A stretch of DNA of 64,000 nt from assembly GCF_032854445.1 (NCBI RefSeq), contig NC_088306.1, positions 3,718,373-3,782,372 of the forward strand, written 5' to 3'. Shown here in pieces: positions 12,601-27,600 of the stretch; position 1 is the first letter of the stretch, and the number at the start of each line of letters is the position of its first letter. This DNA comes from Liolophura sinensis (Eukaryota; Mollusca; Polyplacophora; Chitonida; Chitonidae). The notes under the pieces were generated by a model. It searched no databases and was not told where the DNA came from. It was given only the letters and a program-made list of their open reading frames with translations. The position numbers and the translations under genes were made by a program.

Positions 12601-15600
12601 GGCTTTGTGGGTCAACTGGTAACACACATCACTCATGTTGTTTATACCTGTCCTTGTGATAGGGCTTTGTTGGCCAACTGGTAACACACATCGCTCATGT
12701 TGTTTATACCTGTCCTTGTGATAATGCTTTGTGGGCCAACTGGTAACACACATCACTCATGTTTTGTGAGAGATCAGTGGTCAGTTCAGTGTGTTGTTAT
12801 TTGACTGAGAACTGTTGCCATTGTCAGATCAATGTGGACCTGGGTGAAGAGGAGAGAAAAGATGAAGAAAAGCCTGTGATATCCAAAGTGGAGGAGAGGA
12901 AAGATTATAACATGGGAGTGCTCAAACAGATACAAGTCATCTTTGGTCACCTGGCCAACAGCAAACTACAGTACCATGTGCCCAGGGGCTTCTGGAAACA
13001 TTTCAAGTCAGTACTGTATATGTATTTGTCTGTATTATCATTCTGCGTGAATGCCTGTTGTTCCATCATTGTTTTAAAAGCTGTCTATTGGACTTCATAC
13101 ATCTTTGAGGCTCCGTAAATTCAGTTATCAGGGTTCATGCAGTGCACCGAAAGCCTTAAAAAGCCTGGAAAATATTTGAAATGGAGAATCATTTTGGCAC
13201 ACTTGGAGCCAAGCCAAGCCCCACTAAATGTGCATGCAGAGGCAGACTGAAATTCTATGGGAGAAATCTGTTTTCCAGTATCTTTCCACATTATTTTATT
13301 GGAAAAGGTTAGTATGTATGAACCCCGAATATTCAAATATCTGATCTTAAGATGAAGGTTAAACATCATTCTCGCGACAAGTGCAGTCAACTGAATAAAT
13401 AAATAGATGTGTACTTATACAGAAATGAATTCAGAACATATCATGAAAGTACTGGAAACACATCCTTTAAGGTTTTTTTTTGTCTCCTTTTTTTTCTGCA
13501 GATTATGGGGAGAGCCTGTAAATTTACGAGAACAGCATGATGCCCTGGAATTCTTCAACAGCCTGGTGGACAGCCTGGATGAAGCTCTTAAAGCACTAGG
13601 CCAGCCCACCATTCTGTCTAAAGTTTTAGGAGGATCATTTGCTGACCAGAAAATCTGTAAAGATTGTCCCCATAGGTGTGTGAATAATTTGTGTTTGTGC
13701 TTACAAATATGTGACACAGTTTCCATCTAACTTGAGAAACCGTCATGGCTACATATGGAGGTGATAGTTTCTTACTAAACTAAGTGGTGTATCCAATTTT
13801 AGATGAATGTCCAAGTGTATCTTAGCATCTTAATCTCTCATTGTTAATGGATGTAGACAATGTTTTGATGGAACTTTACCAGCTTTCATTTATAGCCATG
13901 ACAGAATTGGACAAATTGTGTAACATTTCTGGACTCATACTGCGAAACAAGATATCAAAATTCCAGTGACAAAATGTTTCATGATAGGATATGTAAAAAG
14001 AGAAATGAGATGACAGAAGCGAATTTTATCCCTTCATCCAGTCCAGCTGAAGGCAGTGGCAGTATAAATACAGGCAGGCTGAAGTAAATCCACATTGATG
14101 CTTCATGATTACAGGTATCAGAGAGAGGAGTCGTTCACGACTCTGAATGTTGACATCCGTAACCATCAGAATCTCCTGGAGTCACTGGAGCAGTACGTCA
14201 AGGGAGACCTGCTGGAAGGGGCGAATGCTTACTACTGTGAGAAGTGTGACAAGAAGGTAAGCACTGGTCGTCGCCTAGTTTGTTGGATTACCAGCTGTCA
14301 GATCTGCATTACATGTTTGCATGGCTGGAACAGATGGGCATGATGAGGGACAAACGAAAGGAGGTCTGCGTGGAGCTGTGACAAATACTGGATACACTTT
14401 GGTCCAGATAATGTCATTGACTGACTCAATGGAGGGACAACTGGTTTGCCTGTTGTCTCTGTAAAATTGGTTGTCAGGTTGTGCATATATTGAGGTACAT
14501 GATTAGCCTAACATTCTTGAGGCCTGAAGTATTTGACAGGCAGTGTGAAAATGTCTCGTTTGGGATTTTAGAGAACTTTCAGTATTTGAGCTGTTCATGG
14601 TTTGTGTGGGGATGAATATCAGACGACAAATTGTGATAAGGCCTTCATTATCAAATAAATAAATCAACTGATTCCTGGTTTATTCTAGGTTGATACTGTG
14701 AAGAGATTAGTGATAAAGAAACTTCCCAAAATAATGGCCATTCAGCTGAAGAGATTTGACTACGATTGGGAAAGGTGAGTACAAAACCTGGATATTTATC
14801 CCACATCTTTGGTTTCTATGAACTAGTTTGGATGTTTTTCCTTGTGGTTAAGTATTTTACTTTTTTTAACTAAAGTGTTTTTTTTTTTACTTCGTTATTT
14901 TTTTGTCGTCCAAATATGGAAGCTTGTGAATGAAGAAAAAATTAAACTAATATACACTAGTGTTGACTTGGACAGATTTGTAACGAGGAATGAGTTAAAT
15001 ATTTAGGTTTTTATCATTTTACTTCAGTTCATTCACTTGTGCTCCTAAGTTCACACGCTTATACATGTGCATTAATCCATGTATATATTAAAGCTTTTGT
15101 GGTGTTCTGACTTCAAATGTTTTTTTCTGTTTTCAGAGAATGTGCAATCAAGTTTAACGACTACTTTGAGTTCCCTCGGGAATTTGATATGGAGCCATAT
15201 ACAGTGCATGGACTTGCCAAAATAGAGGGTATGTTGTTTCCTGATAAAGTGACTGCTGAGTCAAACATGGCATACAGTGTACATTGGACTTGTATTAAGA
15301 GTTATTTCTTTCATCTTAACCTTTAATGAAAATTTAGAATCCCTACCATGCTAAAAGCCACACAATAGCGGTCCTGGCTGGTTCCTGAAATCAGGTGTTG
15401 AAGTAGAAGGCATGAAGTACGGAAGTTGATGTTTTTGCCTGTTAGCAGTAGTGCATTTGTTTAAAGCTGATCTGTTTTGATATAGCCTGAATGATGATGT
15501 GTTTTTTGTGTGCCACCTAAAATTTGTAGATAAAATTTGTGGTGTCGATTTGAAAATTTGAAATGATTATTTAGATAGCTTTCTTGGATTTAGGTCTTCA

Positions 15601-18600
15601 CCATTTTATTTTAACTTATTAACCCATCTCCTTGCGTGAATGTGTCTTTGTTATCCAGGAAGATTTGCTTTTGGTAGAAAATTATAGTATGCATCCATCT
15701 TTTTTGATATCATTTCAGGGGAGATAATCGACGATGACGTGAATGTAAAGTGCACAAGCACAAAGTTCCGATTGACGGGTGTCGTGGTTCACAGCGGGCA
15801 GGCCAGTGGCGGACATTACTACTCATACATCTTACACAAGTAAGATTCTAAAATTTTGTCCATGACTAAGTTACATTATTTTAATTATTAATTTTGCCTG
15901 ATTTTGAGATATCTTAATTTTAAAAATGTTGGTTTAAGGTAAAGGTAAGTTAATACTAGTCTTTTGCAACATATTTGCCCCCAAAAGTTTTAGTTGAAAT
16001 TCAGTATTTTCAGATTACAGTAAATGGAATGAAATTTCACTCCAAAAAGAACATTTTTAGAGGCAAATAAATGTCAAAGTATTTACTTTTGGTGCTGGAA
16101 TTTACATTTTTCCAGCAGCATATCATCTCACCTTCCAAACAAAACCTATAAACGCAGTTCAAAGACCAATGGAACTTTAAAAAATTAGGCAAAATGTTCA
16201 TCCTAGAAAATGGGTCATTTACGGTATGTTCAGCTGTACAGTTTTGTTTTGTCCAGTAGGTTTTATTCAGATTACTCAACATCACATTGAATACAAGCCC
16301 CCACTTACTCAAGTTTTTTGGAACTTCACTCTTGTGTAAAAACTAAAAAAGTCATGTTTATATGATCAATAAATGACGTAAATGAATACAGCAAAAATCA
16401 CAATTTACTTTGTACTGCATCATCCATAAAAGACCATTTTGTTACCAACTACACATTCTCCCTTGATCTGTAATCGCCTTGAATTGTAGACCACCAGGAG
16501 AGCCTGTGGCTAAATGGCAGAAGTTTGATGATGGAGAGGTGACAGAGTGCAAGATGGATGACGAGGAGGTAGGATTCTCGCGCACAGCAGCTATGTAGCT
16601 AAATGATGTATTGGTATGAAAAGAACGTACATGTAGTACAGATCTAGTACAAAGGCAAATGTTAATTCATCAGATTTGGCTTGCTTGGCAGAGAAATTCT
16701 TTTAACCTTTAACCTTTTTAACCTGTTCTAATAAAAATAATAAGTTTATTTCAAAAGTGTGACATGTAAATGTTGCTAGGTAAGCTAACTGACTTCTAGA
16801 AGTGCTGATCTTCATGCCTAATCTAATCACTGGAAGGCCTGTTTTGTGTAATTTGTCCGGTTTTGTGTTGCGTACAGGAGATGAAAAACCAGTGCTTTGG
16901 CGGGGAGTATGTAGGGGAAGTGTTTGACCACATGTTAAAGAGGTAGGTGAATACTGGAGGTTAAAAGCATAAAGTCTTCTCTCAAGTAGATGAAAGTTCT
17001 CATGGTTAAACTTGTTAACAGCTGCTGGTAATGTAAAGCCTTTCAGACTTAGCCTAGTTTCTATGTACCATTCTCTTGGCAAGCTATTCTCCTCGAAAGG
17101 CAACATGCCTCCCTTTGTATATAGGATTGATCTTGTGTTTTCCCTTTTATATCAGCCAGAACTAAATGACTGAGTATAGAATTTTGTGAAAAACAATTGC
17201 TGGCTCAGTGATTAAGGCATTCTTTGTTTGAGACAGTTAGCCTTGGTGTGTGAGCTTTCATAAGCTTTCATGTGAGATTGGCTGAGTGCATGAGACCAGG
17301 GGAGGTTTACAAGTGAGATTGCATGAGTGAATGCCTCTGCCTTTTACATGTACTGTGGTTTAAAACATTGCAAATTGCATTGCAAATCATAACTCTTATT
17401 GTATTAGTAGAATGACTCCCTAGTGGTAATTTGGTATTTGCTGCTGTTTTCAGGATGTCCTACCGGCGCCAGAAGAGGTGGTGGAATGCATACATCCTGT
17501 TTTATGAGAGGATAGATGAAGAAGACCCTGTGGAGGATGTGAATAAGGCTGTACAGGATCTTTCCATAGGTGAGGCAAACATTTTAGGGACGTCATTTTG
17601 TAAGCGATGGCTAATTTTTTATGTAATACTGTAGCTCTTTATTTCTCTACATAGCTCATTTAGACTGTTAATGTGTTGACTCAATCAGTGAGGTCTCAAG
17701 TCCAGCTTCTATTGCTGCGGCTGTAGCATATGTCTTGAGGTTTGTGAACTCCTGACACTCCAGTTTCACAAAGAAGTATTCAAGCTTGAACACTGAGAGT
17801 GTTGTGCATATATGTAAAATTTTTTGTTGAGGACATTGAATGTAGCTTTTGTCAACCCAGGTAGCCTATTAACGCATATTTAAAACTGCCATGGCCTACA
17901 TATGATTATTAAAGTGAATAACTGGATTCTGTCAGTTTTTGCAGCACAAAAGAAGTAAAAAGTTTCAGGTGTTCATCTAGATGACCAGAATACGTTCAGA
18001 AATTACATATAAAATAGTACACATAAGTGTTTTTTGCTGTTTTGGGGTTTGTCCCCTAAGCGAAAAGCAGCTGACATGTCAGCTTAACACTGTTTGATTC
18101 TGTTTTTGTTTGCAGTGCCAAAAAGCAGCAGTCTCAAAATGCCATGTACGATCGAGAGATGTGTGAGGAAACAGAACATACTGTTCATGCATGACAAGAA
18201 CCAGTTTTCTGTGGAGTATTTTCAGTTCATGAGGAAGTTGTTGTTGTGCAACGCCCAGTATGTCAGCTTGCAGAGCGCACAGGATAAACTGGTATGTTGC
18301 ACGACACGCGACGCTTACAGAAAGTACGGTAGATTCTATGCATAATAGTCCATTGTCTGTCTGTCTGTCTGTCTATCTCCCCGCCCAAAGTAAATTTGCC
18401 TGCACTGTTTTTTTTCATTACCCTTTTAAGAATTTTAGTTGAAGGTTGGCACATGTGTTTAATATACTATAATACAGGACAAGTTCAAGTTTGATTTATC
18501 ACGTTTTTTTTTTTTATTTTAGTCAATTTCACTTAATATATTAAGACGCTAAGGGTTAATGAGTGTTGCATATGTACTTGTGTCAAATCTCTTGCAGTCT

Positions 18601-21600
18601 GTGGAAGCAGAAGACCTGGCTATGATTAGCGTCCAGCTGGGCTCAAAATTCCTGTTCAATGTGGGATTTCACACAAAGAAAACCTTAAGGTAACCTTGAT
18701 GGTTTTGCAGTGGTTACGTTATTATGAGTTAGCATCTTAATCTGTATGTACGTGTACTATGTTTATTGAATAGGGTCACATTTGAGTCGGCTATATTCCA
18801 TTGTTGATTCAGTTCATACATATTAAATACCGTAAATTACTGAATTCCTGGCTTAGTGTTTTGTGTATGGGAATCAATGTTAAACAAAGTGTTAGGGGTG
18901 GTTTCTCAAAAAGCACTTGCATGTATTGAGCTCAGGATTGGCACACATGTAGAGCAGAATTGCACAGGGAGGTATATTGTATCGTTGATTCAGTGTGTGC
19001 ATATTAAATACCGTAACTTATTGAATTTCTGACTTAGAGTATTGTGTGTCAGAATCACCATTAAACAAAATGTTAGGGTTGTTGTCTTAAAAAGTATTGT
19101 ATGTATTGACCCAAACTGTTACGTGCATATAATGACACAAGGGGGATCGCTGATGCTCCGTGAACATATCAATTACCTTAAATTACCAAATTCATGATTT
19201 CAGTTCCTTGTGTGCATTGATCTAAAGTTTTGCATCCATGTGTCTCATACAGGCGAGCTCTTTGCTGGCTTTGCTACCAATTCTAGGTTTCTGAAATTGC
19301 TTTGTTTTGTATGCTAAATGGTTGAAGGGTTTAGTTTTTGAGGAGTTCTTGAGGGAGACTGAGTGAGTTGTTACGCAGGGCACTTGTAAAATGTATCAAA
19401 CACAATGTACATGATTAATGGCGCCGGTCATAAACGGACACCTTGCTCCCAGTTCATTCTTGCCAAAACTTGGAGTATACTCCAGACTAAGTTGGATGAC
19501 TCAAGTTGTCATACTCTTGCTGAGCTGCAGAATTGAACGCACCTTGAGGAATTAGAACTACTTTTGACATCTTACAGTGTTCCACTCTTCAAGCATAACA
19601 TTCCCTCACATTTCATGAAGCATTCATACACAGCAGGCTTTGGCTTTGAAAATGGAATAAGAAGCTTTGGACAACATTTTAGTCATTGTGTGTTATACTG
19701 TTACATGAAAACCCTCACGTTTACAGAGGCCCAGCCAACGAGTGGTACGACGCCCTCAGTATCCACCTCCGCTACAGCAAGACAGTGCGCAGCTGGTTTG
19801 CCCACAATGTTCTGTTTGAGCCTCCAGGGAGGTTTGGAGAGTACCTGTTGGAGTGTCCCAGCTCAGAGGTCAGTATACACCAATAATCTGAGTTCCAACT
19901 AGTCGTTAAAATCCTTGAAAGTACTCGAATTTTGCTTAGATGTTTTTATGGCTTTGAAAACCCTTGTGAAAGAGTTTATTTTGTGTGTGATTGAAAGAGT
20001 TTGATTTTTCTGTGTTCAAAATTGGATAGCAATATGTGTGAAGTGAACAACCCAAATAGTATCTCTACATGAAGGTTTGTATTTGAACTGAATTGAAAGT
20101 TCTGGAAAACAAAGGTCATTAGGCCTTTACAATAATATTTGCTGGTTTGGAATCCTAAAATACATCTGAAGGGATTTGTTGTCCTACCCTCTTACATAAA
20201 CACAGGATCTTTGGTCGAATCTCTGTCAGACAGTCTTTTTTGAAACAAAACTATGCTGTGATCATGTTGCAGAAGAAATCTATGTTATTGCATTGTGCAT
20301 AGTTAGGGGCAATCATGTATGTTATTCATTAGATGTAACCTGACTGACCCTTTCCAAAAAAGGCAGTCTAGTTTTGTGATTTTGATAACAGTTTATTTTT
20401 ATTATTTCTCTCTTTATTTTTTATTTAAAATAATTAAAATTTTCATAATGAAGAGAAAATTCCGACCTACTCTGCTATGGTCGGGTTACGCGCAACAAAG
20501 AATTTTTGAAAGATGCCCTGGCGGCTGGAATTTTTAAGCCTATGCTAGTTGCACCAGTACCTTTTTTAGGCATTGTTGCATTTCATTGTTTTCCTGTACA
20601 CATGAAGTACATACTACAAATGCTAATGTGAGAACTAATTACTGATAAGATGATAATAGTCTTGTAATGAGGAACGAGACTCAGACTTGGTTGGTTACAA
20701 GGTTTATAATCTCCGTGTAGTACAGCCATGTTGAGCCTGTTTATGCTTTCCTCCAGGTCAGAAGTGCCTTTGCTAAGATGATCGTGTTCGTGGCCCACTT
20801 CTCCCTGCCGGATGGTCAGTGTCCACCTCCCCTCATCTCAGCAGGTATGTACATTACTTGTTATTGATCAGCTTGTGTACTCCATTGACCATGACTGCAG
20901 TGGATCAATCCCTGACCACTAAGGTCACAGGATCAAATCCAGCCCTTACTTGTTGGGCTGCAGCTGGAAGTCAAGAGGTTTGTCCGGTACCTGGCGAAGT
21001 TTGGTGGTTTACCCTGGTTTCCTCCTCTGGCTCTTGGCAAAGGGCAGCTGTTCACACCACGCACTTCAGATTCCTCTTCCCCTAAACCTGACATCATTCA
21101 CAGAATAAAGTGAAATTCTTCAGTGTGGTATTAAACAAGTGAGTTAGATAAAGTATAAGGCGCACTGGGAGTGCAAACTTCTGCCACAACTAAATGTACA
21201 AATTCCCTCACTACAGACAAAGTATTGATACTGTGCATTTCTTTGAATATAAAAGCATACCCTAAACAAATCCCGGCCGCGTTGGTGGCTTATTGGTTGG
21301 AGCATCCGCCTTTAAGTCGGGTGACCCAGGATCAGTTGGGGCCTTACCAAAGACTTTAAAAATGGTACTAGCTTGCTCAGCACTGAGAGGTTAGAGCAAG
21401 GAAACAGGACTGGTTGGCCCGGTGTCAGTATAATGTGATTTGGTGAGGTGTCGTGTCTGGAGTCCACAGCATGGACTCACCCTGCCACAAGAAGACACAG
21501 TTTATGTACACACACCTAGTGACTCTTTGTTGTCAATATGACTGAAAAAAATCGGTAAGTACGACTTTAAACCCCTAGCATTCATTTATTCATAAAAAAA

Positions 21601-24600
21601 TCTTGACCCGAAACCTGACCAAAATTTAATGGATTTTTCCAGATCCCATGACCAAAACTATCATTCAAATTTTTGCCCAACCTTTTCTGTTAAGTTTCTG
21701 ACTGTCCGCCAAAAAAAAAAAAAAACAGGCAGAAACGCAAGCTTTCTGTGGCAAAGGTAACAAGTTTTGTACTATTGTTTTGTTTTCAGGTCAAAGCACC
21801 GAATCTAGTGCCACCCTCTCTGATCATTTGCTACTGGCTGTGCTGAATCTGCTAAAGAAGGAAGTCTCGGAGCATGGCCGGCATCTGCAGCAGTATTTCC
21901 ACCTCTTCCTGATGTATGCCAGTCTCGGCGTGGCAGAGGTTAGTGTGTTTGGTATTTGTTCATCTTTGCTCTGCGCACTGTGTTCACCTTGACCAATAGG
22001 CATAACTTCTCTGATACAATTTCTGAGCATGGAGATGCAACACCAATCAAATAAAAACATAAATTGAACTGTAAATGTGTCGGTTGTCTGTAGTAGACAG
22101 TTTCAGAATGTAGCAAACAACCACGGATAGTGTTAGTGTTTTATGTAAAATAAAAAAATATATGTATATATGCATATTTATATTTGCATTATATCAGTCT
22201 GAAAAGTATGAACAGGTACCAGTAGTCTATTGCGGAGTAACAAAAGAGTTTTCTGATCGCATGTTTTTGCAGAAAGTGGAACTCCTGAAGTTAAATGTGC
22301 CGCACATGTTCATGTTGGTGGCGCTAGACGAGGGACCTGGTCCACCAATCAAATACCAGTATGCAGAGCTCAACAAGCTGTACTCAGTTGTCTCCCTTCT
22401 CGTGCGTTGCTGTGATGTGTCCTCACGTTGTCGGTCGTCTGTAAACGTGAGTTCTGGTTAACGTCTGTGAGATAAAAACCCGAGTTGCGTCCACAGTTAA
22501 AATGTGATCAACTATTTAAGTGTTTATTGGTTACAGTAATGGCTTAAAATTTCACACACAAAAGAACAATTTAGAGCAAACAATTGTCAGAAAATTTTAC
22601 TTTGTGCTTATACTTATGTGTTCCCAGTAGGATATCATCCTACTTTCCAAACAAACCTCAAAAATCCTTGTAAAATCTCAGAAATAGGCAAAATGTGCAA
22701 CTTAGCCATGGGTGAAATATTGGGTCATTTACTGGAAATATAGTTTCAGAAAATATCCATTTTGTTGAGCTCCTAGACATGTTGTAACCAATACTTAAGA
22801 TAAAATCGACCAAGGATGAGTATAGACTGTGCAGTTCTTAAAAACATTACTTTTTTGGTGGAGTTTGAATGAAGCGTTTTCATACAACGCCACAATCATG
22901 TCAAAGACATGTTAAGTTCAGACGATGAAGTGATGTGTGGCCGTGTAAATATTAGCCTTTCAGGGTATTTTAATATGAAAACGCTCCAGACAAGAAGTGA
23001 TGAAACTTGACCCTTACTATCACTCTCTCATACTGTCCTAAAATGCTGGTCTCCGAGGAATTACCCTATGTCTGTCTCTGAAATGAAGAGCTGTTGTATC
23101 ATCCATGTTTGTCGGATTCTAACGAAATATTTGAAAGCTTGGTGTATAGGCTGACAAGTGTTGTGTTGTTTTGTTAAAAAGGGAAAGATCAAATGCCTAT
23201 ATAGATGCATATATCATCCTACCTTGCAAACTAAGAACATCAGTAAAACTGTTTGGTACATTGCTGCAGTATGGGAAGACAATAATTGAAAGGTTTTGGA
23301 GGACTCTTCTGCTACAAGGAGGCTTCACGATTATTGTGATGGAGTGACAAAATTATCAGGGTACAGGTTGTAGTACAAGGCAGGCTGTAACTCTGTCAGT
23401 TAACTAAAACTGTTCTCCCCTTTGTCTCCCTGCCCAGGGCCAACCTCCGATGCCCAACCCCCACGGTGACCAACAGTGTACTCAGTACCTGATGCCCATA
23501 CAGAGCCAAGTGGCAGAAATCCTCTTTAGCAGAACCAGCTATGTGAAGAAGTTGATAGAAGACTGTAACAACTCTGAAGACACCACCAAGTTGTTACGGG
23601 TAAGGCACTTGTTCTCTCGAAAATGGTACGGATATTTCCAGTATGATTGTAAAATATTTACGTCATTGCTGTCTTGTTGTTTTGTGTCATATTTACGTAT
23701 TTGTCTTTTATGGTATGGCATTCTTTGTCTGTGTGTCTCTCCGTTTATAACCATTGTAAGCATTGTTTATGTGATCAGCCCCTGACAATTGAGGTTGCTG
23801 GGCTCCCGCTAATTGCACTGCAGCTTTAAATAATCGGATAAGTTTCCTGTTTAAGAAAACAGATCAAGGAATTAGTGAACGTCTTCCAATCTGTTTGTCT
23901 TTTCTGTCGATTGTCCCACTTTTCAGGGTACATGTGCTCATTAAACCCTCAGTGTAGCATTGCATGATTACAACAGAAAGCAATGTATATGTACTACAAT
24001 TTGGAATGTGAAATCTTCCATTTGCATTCTGTCAACGATTTTATCTCTCTGTGTGTTTTCCAGTTCTGCAGTTGGGAAAATCCCCATTTCTCCTCGACAG
24101 TGTTGAGTGAACTCTTATGGCAGGTAAGAGAACCACAGAGTGTTTCATTCCTCTAGCTGGTATGTGAGTGAGGCTTTACACAGTATGAGGAATTGTTGTC
24201 TAATCCATTTCTATTAAGTGTTGCTGATCATAGGGATAAATACTGTCTCTACCCGAAAAGTTCGCCTGAAAAAAAGTTTTTTTAAACGGAAATAAAGGTA
24301 ATGAAATAATACTTTTGCTGAAATTCACATTTTTCTCCAAAGTAACCATAAAGCATCTTCTTACAAAGAACTCTCAGAATCAAAGTGACTACTTTAGTCA
24401 TTGTTGGATTTTTTTCCGTAAGTACGGTGTACAGCCAAATTGTGGCATACGTTTGTGTGAATACTTATGTGATTTGCAGGTTGTTTTGGAAAGTTCGGGG
24501 GTTTGGGGAGGGTTCAGTTTCAAGTGTAGACTTCAATTTGTACCTGGGCCTGGTTGTTCAAAACTGTTTTTAGACCTGATTTAACTTTAAGCCAAAAGCT

Positions 24601-27600
24601 CAATTTTGTACTTAGCCTAAAAATAATGGCATAACAGTATCTTAAATGTAAAGTACATCTGCTGCTTTTTTTGACATCTGCACTAGCTGCTGAGTTTGGC
24701 TAAAATTTTGAATTTAAAATATGACTTAATACCGGTATTAGCTAATACACTTTCAGCAACTGGGCCCAGGTGTACAGATTGTTTATCTTAAGTTGACCAA
24801 TAAGGCTTGTATAAAGTCCCAAAGGGTCCTCATAACATGCACAGGTCAACATTTCACGTCATGAGTCAAACTCACTTCCTTGGTGTGCATTTTTATTTTT
24901 TGTTATATTGAAGTTATAGGTTTAGGCACAGGTAAAGAATTTCAATATTTTGGGGGTTCCGAAAGAGAAAACCATGAGAAAATAAAAAAATGTTGTAAAA
25001 TTAATGCTCGTTTGTAGGTGGCGTATTCATACACCTACGAGCTGAGGCCCTACCTGGACCTGTTGTTACAAATGCTGCTATTGGACGACTCCTGGCAGAA
25101 TCATAGGATACACAACGCTCTCAAAGGTTTGTCTACATTACATGGTGTTCTTATCAAATATTGAAACAGATCAAAGTTAGAGCTTATCATGTCTGTATTT
25201 TCTTTCCCAACTTGGTTGAGTGGAAAATGCTAGTTGGTAGAAGTTTATTTATCAGCCATCGAATCTCGCTTTTGCTTGTATCAGAAAGTGAGAATGCAGG
25301 TATGGGTAGGCCCTATGGCACAACAAACATCATGGACCAGTATTTAAGTGTTTGCCTTACTATACCCAGAGAGATGGGCAGTATAATAACTCCTGTATCT
25401 TTACTCTTATTTGGCTCCTTCTGTAATTTCTCGTCACTTCCATTTCTCATTATGTTTTTAGTATGTTCTTTTTTTGTTGTTGTTGTTTTACAAGAATGTG
25501 CAAGTGAAGAGAATGTCTGTCTATAAATAAATCAATCACAATTTGTTTTCTCCAGGAATCCCTGATGACAGAGATGGACTGTTTGACACTATCCAGAGGT
25601 CAAAAAACCACTACCAGAAACGAGCATACCAGTGTATTAAGATGATGGTGACCTTGTTTACACAGTGAGTACAAGCCCAAACGAATGACACAATTTCTAG
25701 GGTTTTACAAGAACTAAACAGTTAAAATTGTATCGCCCAGTTATTAGAAGGCTTTTCGTCGCAGAAGAATGAACAGTGTATGAGTCTTTTGTCTTCTTAG
25801 ACTTCATTGAAGAGCACTCACAATCCAGTAATGTGAAATAAATATTGTGTTTAATAACCCTGTGAATGAAGGTCAGTTTGTCATGTGAGAAAGTGTTACA
25901 GACTGCTTTCTAGTTTTGGTCCATTTTATATGGGCATGTATTGCCAAGGCAGTATTTCAAGAATGTTTGAACGATAAAAAATTGAAGTGTTAGGATTACT
26001 GTCAGTTTTAGAAAGAACATAAACATAAAGGATGGGGATAGTTTTCAGCAGGAATTTGCAGTTTAGTCAATTGTGTGTCACGTCCTCAAATTCTGCTGCT
26101 CAGATCACTATTCATTCTCCCTTCACAGCTGTATACCAGCAGCCCAAATGTTACAGACCAACGGAGATCTGAAGAGGAAGTGGACCTGGGCCGTGGAGTG
26201 GCTCAATGATGAGTTGGAGAGGGTAGAGATCCTTTACACACACAATATCTGTACAAATGGGTTTTACCCATGGCCATCTTTGTTCAAAGAGTATTTTCCT
26301 ACTTATGCATGCCAGTGTGTCAACGAAAATTTGAGCTCACACTAGATATCATGAACTCATGTGTTTATAAAATTTAGTGAACTTCATATGTGTGTGAGTA
26401 GAAAATGTTTGATAATAGCACTTTACTCCGATATTCGTTTTTAGTTTCTTTATGATCTACTGGGCCAAATTCTATGCCACTTCATAAATGAACTTGCTGG
26501 GAGGATTATATTTTGGTCAGTGGGACTTGCTCCGCTGAGAATTCATGTTTGATTTGTTTCTTCAGGGCTCTTGCAGGGGCTGAAAAAAATTGGGAAATAT
26601 TAAAAGACAAACCCTGATTCTTTTGAACGCTAGATTTCCCTAAAACCTTCTTGCTGAACTATATACATGCAGTACATGTATGTGTAATTTAAAATTATTG
26701 TATGTTTTGTGATTTTTGTCAGATGAAGTTTTTTTTATTGACTTGTAAGTAGTTTGTTGTCAGTAAAAGTTTCACACCTGTTGTTTGTTGATTACTTCAG
26801 AGACAGTACCCAGGTAACACCCAGTACACTTACAACAACTGGTCACCCCCGGCCCAGTCCAATGAGACGTCAAATGGGTGAGTACAAGGAATTTGACCAT
26901 TTTAAACACGGGCATCAATTAGTAGCCTTAATAGTTGAAGAGTTTGTGGGTGCTAGATGTGAAAAAGTCACCCAATTCTTACCCATATCTGTCTCTCTGT
27001 AATCCGTTTGTATGTGGAAAGGTCTGCCAGCAATGTGTGAATGGTCGTGGTCTTCCCCCGGACTCCGCCCAGTTTACTCCCACCATAATGCTGGCCGTTG
27101 TCAGAATAAGTGAAATATTCTTGAGTACAGCGTAAAACACCGAACAAATAAATAAATAATCTGTGTGTAATCTAAGCTGGAACTTGTTGAGCAACATATT
27201 TCTTCTATTAAATTCTCACTAACCTGATATAGATTACATTTGTGTTTTTAGCTTAAAACAGGATGACAAGTTGAACACCCTAACTTCAAACTCCGGTCTC
27301 GGCGCATGAATGTCAATTGGCCAAACAATGTACAACAGATGTCGCATGTTGTACAGACCTAAGTCTTCATTGATGATAGTCATTCATTTTGGAAGTGGTG
27401 AAAGTCACATTTTGTGCCTGAAATAAACGCATTACAAGAAACCCACTGAAAGCAAAAATAAGATTCTATTAACTGGGTCAGTGGCCCTTTGATGTTACAT
27501 GTTTGAAGTAAACGTGATGCTCTATCACTTTCATTTATTTTATTTATTTATTTGATTGGTGTTTTACGCCGTAGAATATTTCACTTATACGACGGCGGCC

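Noticed and set aside
11068-12625. Several overlapping minus-strand open frames of 71-120 residues ([13 protein letters not shown]-like repeats)
   Set aside because: They are translations of the intronic minisatellite, whose unit lacks stops in those frames. No start context, splice logic or similarity.
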